Shown here: positions 16,422 to 22,601 of the stretch, piece by piece
Layout: each line of letters starts with the position of its first letter
Position numbering within the stretch: the stretch's first letter is position 1
Assembly (NCBI GenBank): GCA_039679805.1
Contig: JBDKUD010000145.1
Location: 1-24,820, forward strand
Direction of reading: 5' to 3'
Origin: JBDKUD01 sp039679805
GTDB lineage: Bacteria; Bacillota; Syntrophomonadia; Syntrophomonadales; Syntrophomonadaceae
DNA length: 24,820 bases
Made by a program: the position numbers and the translations under genes
The notes under the pieces: generated by a model
The model's input: only the letters and a program-made list of their open reading frames with translations
Database searches by the model: none
What the model was told of the DNA's origin: nothing

Positions 16422-17896
16422 GCAAACGGAAAAAGTCCCTAAAAGCCATAGAGGCTAATCAAATAGTGAAAATCGATAAGATTATTTCCTGGCTGATAAT
16501 TTTATTTATTGGAATTACTCCGCTTTTGGTACGTTTCAGGAAGATTCCGTTCGTTTCCCCGCGCATTATAACCCCTATGGTGGATACTGGAATACAGGTT
16601 GATGCCTTCTCCTATTATAAATGGTTTTTTTTACTTTGTATGGCGGCAGTGCTGGTGTCACTACTGTGTTATAAAATACTTGCTTATCATTATGAAATAA
16701 AGGCGTCATATATCAACATTCCGCTCTTAATATTTGTTTCGCTCTTAATATTTTCCTTAGCTGTCGCCGATTATAAAAGCGTATCCCTTGTAGGATTATA
16801 CAATCAGTATGATGGAACTCTAACTTATCTTTGCTACATGGCCATACTATTTGTGGCCGCTAATGTTAACTATAGGTTGGGGATAGATAGATATATAGCT
16901 TTTGCCCTGGGGGCTGTTATTGCCATTAATTTTATACTCATTATTCCTGATTTCTTTGGACATAACCTCCTCCGCTGTCCTTATGTTGTATCACTGCTCG
17001 TACCAACTGATTTGCAACAAAATCTGCATGGTACTATCAATTCCACCCTATCCAATCCAAACTATATTAGTGGGTTGGCCGCCGCACTTTGTGCTTACTT
17101 CCTGGGATTTGCTTTGCTTAAGACTCGTTTGAAACAGAACGGTATATATACACTATTCGCGGTATTTGCATTTGCCATTATGCTGGCAGCTTTGTCCAGC
17201 AGCGGCATTGTTTCATTAGTAGTTGCCTTGCCCCTTATCATTGCAGCAGGTTATATTATCAGTCGTGACAGAAAACGGACTTTTATTACAGCCGGAACAG
17301 TATTACTATTATTTAGCCTGGTATTTATACTCTTGAACGCTCATAACCCGAAAATTTATAGCGAAACGATTGGATTTTTCCAACATCCACTAACACCGGG
17401 GCGAGGAACAATAAATTCAGAGGCAGTAAAGCTTGATGGTGTTTATTTGCCTGCATCAGGCAGGACCGCGGGTAGCAGCCGCGGTTATATCTGGAGCGAA
17501 ACTCTGGATTTGATCAAACAGAAGCCATTCACAGGCTATGGGCAAGATACCCTGGCTTATTATTTCCCTCAAAATGATATCAAAAAAGTCGCGGGCATAG
17601 GATCATACAACTTACTTATAACCAAAACCCATAGTGCTTATTTAGGGATAGCGTATGGCTCGGGAATTCCCGCCTTGCTGGTTCTATTAGCTTTGTTGTT
17701 TATGCACTTTTATCACACGGGCCGCTTCCTGCTCCGAGCGGATAAAAACGAAGCAATTATCTTACCTGCCGCCCTTTTTCTCTTTTTTAGTGTCTTTGCC
17801 GTTCAGTTAGTGTTCAACGATTCAAATATAGGTTCTTCCGGCATATTCTGGGTACTTCTGGGTATAGCTGTGTCACTCCAGAGTAATTCACTATGA
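16418..17896 (+). CDS. O-antigen ligase family (Wzy_C) polytopic membrane protein
   Basis: The 492-residue protein has about ten or more hydrophobic segments, starting with WLIILFIGITPLLV near residue 27. A large outside loop lies between about residues 305 and 410. The loop has the family pattern: Arg355 in SSRGYIWSETLDLI, then KPFTGYGQDTL and His405 in TKTHSAYLGIAYGSG. In WaaL and related oligosaccharyltransferases, such Arg and His residues act in glycan transfer from undecaprenyl diphosphate. In a Gram-positive the acceptor may be a surface protein or another polymer rather than LPS. The gene starts at GTG, four bases inside the TPR gene, and is flanked by large exported proteins. A glycosylation role for them is inference. 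Confidence 0.88.
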   Translation: MSKRKKSLKAIEANQIVKIDKIISWLIILFIGITPLLVRFRKIPFVSPRIITPMVDTGIQVDAFSYYKWFFLLCMAAVLVSLLCYKILAYHYEIKASYINIPLLIFVSLLIFSLAVADYKSVSLVGLYNQYDGTLTYLCYMAILFVAANVNYRLGIDRYIAFALGAVIAINFILIIPDFFGHNLLRCPYVVSLLVPTDLQQNLHGTINSTLSNPNYISGLAAALCAYFLGFALLKTRLKQNGIYTLFAVFAFAIMLAALSSSGIVSLVVALPLIIAAGYIISRDRKRTFITAGTVLLLFSLVFILLNAHNPKIYSETIGFFQHPLTPGRGTINSEAVKLDGVYLPASGRTAGSSRGYIWSETLDLIKQKPFTGYGQDTLAYYFPQNDIKKVAGIGSYNLLITKTHSAYLGIAYGSGIPALLVLLALLFMHFYHTGRFLLRADKNEAIILPAALFLFFSVFAVQLVFNDSNIGSSGIFWVLLGIAVSLQSNSL

Positions 17897-18055
17897 GCAA
17901 GCGCATTTGGACAACATACATCTTTTGCAGGGGGAGGATAGAACTGGAGCGGATGGAAATAGGTAAGAATAGATGGGATTGAATATAAGCAGCAGCTAGT
18001 ACCGGTTTTCAACCCAATATTTTAATAAGGGACATATTGGACAAATAGCTAGGAA

Positions 18056-18120
18056 CGAAATTTGTCGATAAAATTTAGAAGGAAATTTAAAAAGTATGAA
18101 CGAAGTTAAATAGTTGACTG
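18056..18120 (+). repeat. 65-base leader element, copy B
   Basis: It aligns without gaps to 7038-7102 with six mismatches. The AGAAGGAA purine run, the ATG and the TAG of the five-codon mini-ORF are kept (MNEVK here). It ends 62 bases before the start of the downstream gene, against 293 in copy A. Confidence 0.8.
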
Positions 18121-18130
18121 ACACACTACC

Positions 18131-18156
18131 GAAAAGCACCAGCCTATAATAGGCGA
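18131..18156 (+). repeat. 26-base leader block, copy B
   Basis: It matches 7324-7349 at 23 of 26 bases. In this copy GCCTA-TAA-TAGGC is a perfect small palindrome and contains TATAAT, so it could be a promoter -10 or a hairpin. No good -35 lies 17 bases upstream. Confidence 0.6.
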
Positions 18157-18182
18157 GCAAGTTATTGGGGGTAGAAAAAACA

Positions 18183-19313
18183 ATGAGAAAAAGAGCAAGT
18201 AGTATATGGTTGTTATTTATATTGTTATCATCAGTATTCTATAGCTTACCTGTCAGTGGAGCTACTTATACATACGATAATCTTAACCGGTTAACTTCCG
18301 TTACATACGATAACGGGCAAAAGATTACCTATACCTATGACGCAGGCGGAAATATTCTAAGTGTAAATGGTGTAACATCCCAGGATTCGCTGCAGATATC
18401 ACCGAATAACGTAATCGAATCTAATACCTTTAGCCAAATCTTCACCATAACATTGACATCAAGTAATTTTATAGATGGCGTTAATTCGAGTAACATAACT
18501 TTGGGAGGAGATTTTACAGGTCTGGCTAAAGGCGATGTAGCAAGAACCGCACCAAATTCTATGACAGTAGCTCTTAGTGGTACTTTACACAAGAGCATCG
18601 GTACGGGAAACATATCAATTTCAGCAGCAGGTACTAATACTGGTAAAGATATAACTGCAAATGTTATAGTTAACTCGGCACAACAGCCCGCAGCAGATTT
18701 ATCAGGGCTTAGTGTAAAAGAAGGGGCGGACGGAACCGGAAAAGAATTAATAAGTAATTTTGACCCGGCCAACTTGAATATTTCCTTACAAACCGCTTCA
18801 GATGTCGTAGCGGTAAAAATACTTGCAACGCCTGCAATAGGAACCACAATTACCCTGTATCAGGGATCAAATAAAATAACAGACGGAGTAATTAACCTGA
18901 ATAACGGGTTAAACTCAATACAGATTGTGGTTAGCGAAGACAATAAGGCTAACAAAACCTATAACGTTACCATAACCCTCGGACAAATAGACGAGTGTTT
19001 TATAGCTACCGCAGCCTTTGGTTCTAAGTTTACTTGGCCTGTAACCTTGCTGCGCCATTTTCGCGACCAATACTTGCTAACCCATACTTGGGGCACAGCC
19101 TTTGTTAATTTTTACTATCGCTATTCTCCACCTATTGCAGCCTTTATTGCCGGGAGTGAGCCCCTGAAAATGCTGGTTCGAGTATCACTAGCTCCGGTAA
19201 TTGCACTGGTATATCTGCTGTATCATCCAATCCTAATGATAACATTCTTGATTCTATTTATTATATTATTGGTATTCCATTATATAGTACGGAGAAAATA
19301 CGTGCAGGCTTAG
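18183..19313 (+). CDS. Exported protein with two YD repeats, cadherin-like domain and CFI-box C-terminus
   Basis: The 376-residue protein has a signal peptide (1-27, ending near PVSGA). Two YD repeats follow directly (TYTYDNLNRLTSVTYDNG and KITYTYDAGGNILSV), then an Ig-like region (about 70-170) and a cadherin-like beta-sandwich (about 177-265) starting ADLSGLSVKEGADGTG. The C-terminus begins with the CFI box, Cys272 in CFIATAAFGSKF, then WPVTLLRHFRDQYLL, SPPIAA and two hydrophobic helices ending in a basic tail. CFI-box C-termini are a described domain class in surface proteins, with a presumed sorting or anchoring role. The start is ATG at 18183 after GGGGGT; the TTG at 18165 overlaps that site. 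The two YD units look like the remnant of a larger Rhs shell. Confidence 0.88.
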   Translation: MRKRASSIWLLFILLSSVFYSLPVSGATYTYDNLNRLTSVTYDNGQKITYTYDAGGNILSVNGVTSQDSLQISPNNVIESNTFSQIFTITLTSSNFIDGVNSSNITLGGDFTGLAKGDVARTAPNSMTVALSGTLHKSIGTGNISISAAGTNTGKDITANVIVNSAQQPAADLSGLSVKEGADGTGKELISNFDPANLNISLQTASDVVAVKILATPAIGTTITLYQGSNKITDGVINLNNGLNSIQIVVSEDNKANKTYNVTITLGQIDECFIATAAFGSKFTWPVTLLRHFRDQYLLTHTWGTAFVNFYYRYSPPIAAFIAGSEPLKMLVRVSLAPVIALVYLLYHPILMITFLILFIILLVFHYIVRRKYVQA

Positions 19314-19351
19314 TTCTTATAATCGAGGGGAGAGTCCTAAATAATTAGATG

Positions 19352-19385
19352 AAATGGCATTATCTTCAATGAGGTAATGCCATTT
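19352..19385 (+). terminator. Probable terminator hairpin after the YD/CFI-box gene
   Basis: AAATGGCATTA (19352-19362) and TAATGCCATTT (19375-19385) form a perfect 11-base stem with a 12-base loop. Only a short T run (GGCTTTTAC) follows, so termination efficiency is uncertain. Confidence 0.6.
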
Positions 19386-19502
19386 AGGCTTTTACTTCCA
19401 AAAGCTTGCTATTCTTGATCATGAAATTGGAATACCATGCTCCGCATCAACCAGCCTCATTTTATAAATGAAGACTGTTATATATTGCGGAGTCGCACTG
19501 GA

Positions 19503-19521
19503 GTAGCCGAATTAGACGAAA
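19503..19521 (+). repeat. GTAGC leader motif, copy 3
   Basis: GTAGCCGAATTAGACGAAA is preceded by GGA, as in copy 2. It lies 112 bases before the TTG start of the beta-helix gene. It differs from copy 2 at three of 19 positions. Confidence 0.6.
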
Positions 19522-19633
19522 ATATCCGCAAATAGAAAGGATTAGCTGCATAATTCTGCAATTATAAAGGACATTACCAAATTATGGGGAACGTATATTA
19601 ATATATAGGTTTTTGTAATTTGGGGGGACGAAA

Positions 19634-22462
19634 TTGAATAAAAAAGACCTTTCGGAACGAGATATATGCACGAAATACATAAGCCCAGGGTTAACGAATT
19701 TGTTGTCGGCAGTTGAGGTACTGGTAGTTAACGCGTGGCTCATCTTCTACGTTGCCGTAGGAGCCCTTGGACTGGCAATGATGTCAGCCATGCCTGCAAC
19801 TGCGGCAACTCCGCCTTCTGTCTCCGCCTTGCCGACCGTCCTGGTCTCCGAACCAACGGGGGAGGCGATCCAGGGGGCGATCGACGGTCTCTCTTCGGGT
19901 GGGACGGTATACTTGACGGCGGACGAACCGTACATTCTCGTGCACCCAATCGTTATTCGCTCAAACAACATTTCGCTCGTGGGACGAGGACCGCGGCTTA
20001 CCCGCCTGTTTGCGGGATCGGGGGCCGCCTTGCTGGTTCCTAACTTCGGGGAATACATGGTGCTAGTCGAGGGTGCCACGAATGTCTCAATACAGGACTT
20101 GACTGTGGACGGGGCGAACGAGGCGAACATCGCCGGCCAGCAACGCAACCAGATCGGAGCTTGGAACTCGAACTTGGTGTTAGTGAGGCGCGTGGCGTGC
20201 GTCAACAACCTCGGGCCGCACGCTTACAACCGCGCAATTTCTATAAGCCGATGTACAAGCATAACAATCGAGAACTGCGAAGTGAGTCGATCACGGGACG
20301 GTGTGTTCATCTGGCAATCTTCCGACTTCCGCATCAACCGATGTCGCATGCAGGACCTGCATGTCCTCCTTCCGTTCACCGGCGTTGTCGGTGCCATCGA
20401 TTTGATCGAATCTACGACAGGGACTGTGTCGTACTGCACGTGGAACCGGAACACGACGCCGGCAGGCGGGTTCCTTAATAACTGCACGGGGGTCGTCATC
20501 GAACACTGCGTGTTTCGCAGGACGCTTCCGTTCAATGAGGGGAACGACGGCATCTGGATCGGCCCGAACCCTGGTGGTGGGGTGACGGTTCAGAACTGCT
20601 ACTCAATTTCGAACAGCGGCTGTGCGGCGGGCGTCGTCCATGCCTCGAACGTGACCATTCAAGACTGCGTGATGTTCAACTGCTGGGGACTGGGTCTCGC
20701 TGGGGATACGCAATGCGTGAGGATTCTCGGGAACTGGATCGCGGACAATAGACACCCTTGGTACTCCGGTATCTGTGTCGGGCCTTGGCCTGAGCTCGAC
20801 AGTGACGGGGAGATCTCGCGCAATATCGTGCATGGCTATGCATACGGCATAACCCTCGCCGAGCAGAGCAGGAATTTCCGTGTTTTCGGAAACGAGTTGA
20901 GCCGCAATGAGGTTGCACTCAACGACAAGGGCGTGGACAATCTCTTGTCCAATAACACCTTCTCTACCTGGGATCCCAGCGCCCCTGGAATGGACGAGTT
21001 GCTGCATTCCGTCGCCTTCAGTGATTCGCTTCACGGCTGGGCGGTTGGGGAAGGCGGCACGATTCTGCACACGTCGAATCGTGGGATCTCTTGGAACCGC
21101 CAATCCTCCGACACGACCGCGAGTCTCTACGCGATTGTTTTCAGTAATAGCTCACAGGGCTGGGCCGTCGGCGAGGATGGCACGATCCTGCACACCATAG
21201 ATGGCGGGGACAATTGGACTGCGCAGGACTCCGGGACGAACTGCGACCTGTGCTCGGTCGACTTCGCCGACGAATCGAGCGGCTGGGCGGTGGGCGCGGA
21301 CGGGACGATCTTGCACACGATAGATGCAGGAGCCACTTGGAGCCCGCAGAGTTCCGGCACAACGTTCACCCTATCCTCGGTGGCCTTCAGTGATGCCTCG
21401 AACGGCTGGGTAGCGAGTTCCTTCGGTGACCTTTTGCAGACATCGGACGGCGGCGTCACTTGGGCGGCGCAGAGTGTCGACTCCGAGCATAATTTGTACT
21501 CGATAGCGTTCGCCGATTCATTGCATGGCTGGGTCGTTGGTGATAGCGGGACGATCCTGCACACATCGGATGGTGGAGCGACTTGGGGTCCGCAGACCTC
21601 AGATACGATGCAGGATCTGTATTCGGTCGTATGCACCGATTCGATGAACTGTTGGGCGGTGGGCGAGAAGGGGATGATTCTGCACACGTCGGATGGTGGC
21701 GTCACCTGGAGTCCGCAGCTCTCGCCAGCGACGGACGATCTGGATGCGTACGCGCTGACCAACAACTGGTGCGGTTGGCCAACGGCCTACAACGGCAGAG
21801 AGCTTGGATACCATGGGTTTCCAACGCCGCGGATTGACGATGCTGCAGATTTATCTGCCCTTAGTATCAAAACTGGAGCCGATGGAACAGGAACAGAGTT
21901 AATTAATAATTTTATAGGAGGCAATTGGAATTATACTGTTCAGGTTGCCCAAGAAGTTGATACAGTTATGATAACAGTAACACCGGTATCGGGTACCGAT
22001 GTAAAAGTATATTTGGACAACGTTGAGAAAACGGATGGAATTATAACTTTAGAAGAAGGGAACAATCAGGTCAAGGTAATTGTTCGTGAACCAAATAAGG
22101 TCGATAAAACTTATAATATTACCATAACCCGCGGAGCTTTAGACAAATGCTTCATCGCTACTGCGGCCTTCGGCTCCAAGTTTGATTGGCCGGTAGCTCT
22201 GCTGAGAGAATTCCGCGACAAGTATTTATTGACCAACTCCTTAGGTACTGCCTTTGTGAAATTTTATTATCAAAATTCACCGCCAATTGCGGCTGTTATT
22301 GCCGCTAGTCAGCCACTGAAACTATTAGTACGAGTATTGCTTGCTCCGGTTATCGCTGGTGTGTACATTATTTATCATCCAGTGATAATGGCAGTGGGTC
22401 TATTAATGCTTATTGCATCATTTGCCGTTCGTCTATCAAGGTTGCGGAGAAGATATACCTAG
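19634..22462 (+). CDS. Mosaic exported beta-helix/Ycf48-repeat protein with CFI-box C-terminus
   Basis: The 942-residue protein starts at TTG with a strong GGGGGG ribosome site and has a long n-region and a membrane/signal segment at about 33-55, ending near PATAA. Residues 75-450 form a right-handed parallel beta-helix with pectate-lyase-like NVSIQDLTVDG and ITIENCEVSRSRDG turns. Residues 454-698 hold six Ycf48/BNR-like repeats with WAVGxxGTILHTxDGGxxW. A cadherin-like domain from about 736 (ADLSALSIKTGADGTG) and the CFI box at Cys839 (CFIATAAFGSKF) with its hydrophobic tail close the protein. Codons from about 19790 to 21840 are GC-rich while the C-terminal part is AT-rich, so the ectodomain looks transferred. 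It is a surface protein, perhaps carbohydrate-binding; enzymatic activity is not established. Confidence 0.88.
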   Translation: MNKKDLSERDICTKYISPGLTNLLSAVEVLVVNAWLIFYVAVGALGLAMMSAMPATAATPPSVSALPTVLVSEPTGEAIQGAIDGLSSGGTVYLTADEPYILVHPIVIRSNNISLVGRGPRLTRLFAGSGAALLVPNFGEYMVLVEGATNVSIQDLTVDGANEANIAGQQRNQIGAWNSNLVLVRRVACVNNLGPHAYNRAISISRCTSITIENCEVSRSRDGVFIWQSSDFRINRCRMQDLHVLLPFTGVVGAIDLIESTTGTVSYCTWNRNTTPAGGFLNNCTGVVIEHCVFRRTLPFNEGNDGIWIGPNPGGGVTVQNCYSISNSGCAAGVVHASNVTIQDCVMFNCWGLGLAGDTQCVRILGNWIADNRHPWYSGICVGPWPELDSDGEISRNIVHGYAYGITLAEQSRNFRVFGNELSRNEVALNDKGVDNLLSNNTFSTWDPSAPGMDELLHSVAFSDSLHGWAVGEGGTILHTSNRGISWNRQSSDTTASLYAIVFSNSSQGWAVGEDGTILHTIDGGDNWTAQDSGTNCDLCSVDFADESSGWAVGADGTILHTIDAGATWSPQSSGTTFTLSSVAFSDASNGWVASSFGDLLQTSDGGVTWAAQSVDSEHNLYSIAFADSLHGWVVGDSGTILHTSDGGATWGPQTSDTMQDLYSVVCTDSMNCWAVGEKGMILHTSDGGVTWSPQLSPATDDLDAYALTNNWCGWPTAYNGRELGYHGFPTPRIDDAADLSALSIKTGADGTGTELINNFIGGNWNYTVQVAQEVDTVMITVTPVSGTDVKVYLDNVEKTDGIITLEEGNNQVKVIVREPNKVDKTYNITITRGALDKCFIATAAFGSKFDWPVALLREFRDKYLLTNSLGTAFVKFYYQNSPPIAAVIAASQPLKLLVRVLLAPVIAGVYIIYHPVIMAVGLLMLIASFAVRLSRLRRRYT
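19790..21840 (+). other. GC-rich segment inside the beta-helix gene, probable transferred ectodomain
   Basis: The line at 19861-19920 is 39/60 G+C (65%), while the line at 21901-21960 in the same gene is 19/60 (32%). The shift at the right edge falls at about 21840, exactly where the cadherin-like domain shared with the 18183 gene begins. The left edge is less sharp, just after the signal segment. Coding frame is continuous across both edges. Confidence 0.75.
20998..21730 (+). repeat. Six Ycf48/BNR-like repeats in the mosaic gene
   Basis: Tandem units of about 41 codons with the SVAFSDSLHGWAVGEGGTIL pattern and a following DGGxTWxxQ turn. The fourth unit is the most degenerate (WVASSFGDLLQT). 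The same repeat class fills the N-terminus of the giant Rhs protein, but there in AT-rich codons. Confidence 0.85.
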
Positions 22463-22601
22463 ACAACTATAATGGCAGGATTAACCAAAAAAGTGTAGAA
22501 ATACTTAATAGGATATTAAATCATATCACTCTTATCGGGGTAACTTGAAGACAACTTGTTGGGGGCTTCATATTTAGTAATTAGAGGGGGAGATTGTAAA
22601 A

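Larger units (their letters stand above)
17897..18182 (+). other. Leader region of the YD/CFI-box gene
   Basis: These 286 bases carry no gene. They hold the second copy of the 65-base element (18056-18120) and the second copy of the 26-base block (18131-18156). The ribosome site GGGGGT (18167-18172) precedes ATG at 18183. A stretch AATAGGTAAGA near 17955 also occurs in the giant Rhs leader near 6882. No clear terminator follows the ligase gene. Confidence 0.6.
19314..19633 (+). other. Leader region of the mosaic beta-helix gene
   Basis: This 320-base spacer has no gene. It holds a terminator-like hairpin at 19352-19385, an inverted repeat CTCCGCA/TGCGGAG (19440-19446 and 19486-19492), the third GTAGC motif at 19503, and a GCATAAT at 19558. 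The strong ribosome site GGGGGG at 19622-19627 is followed by TTG. Confidence 0.6.

Noticed and set aside
19735..20553. Several long open frames on both strands in the GC-rich segment
   Set aside because: GC-rich DNA produces long frames by chance. Only the 19634 frame shows beta-helix and propeller repeats and continues into the CFI box.
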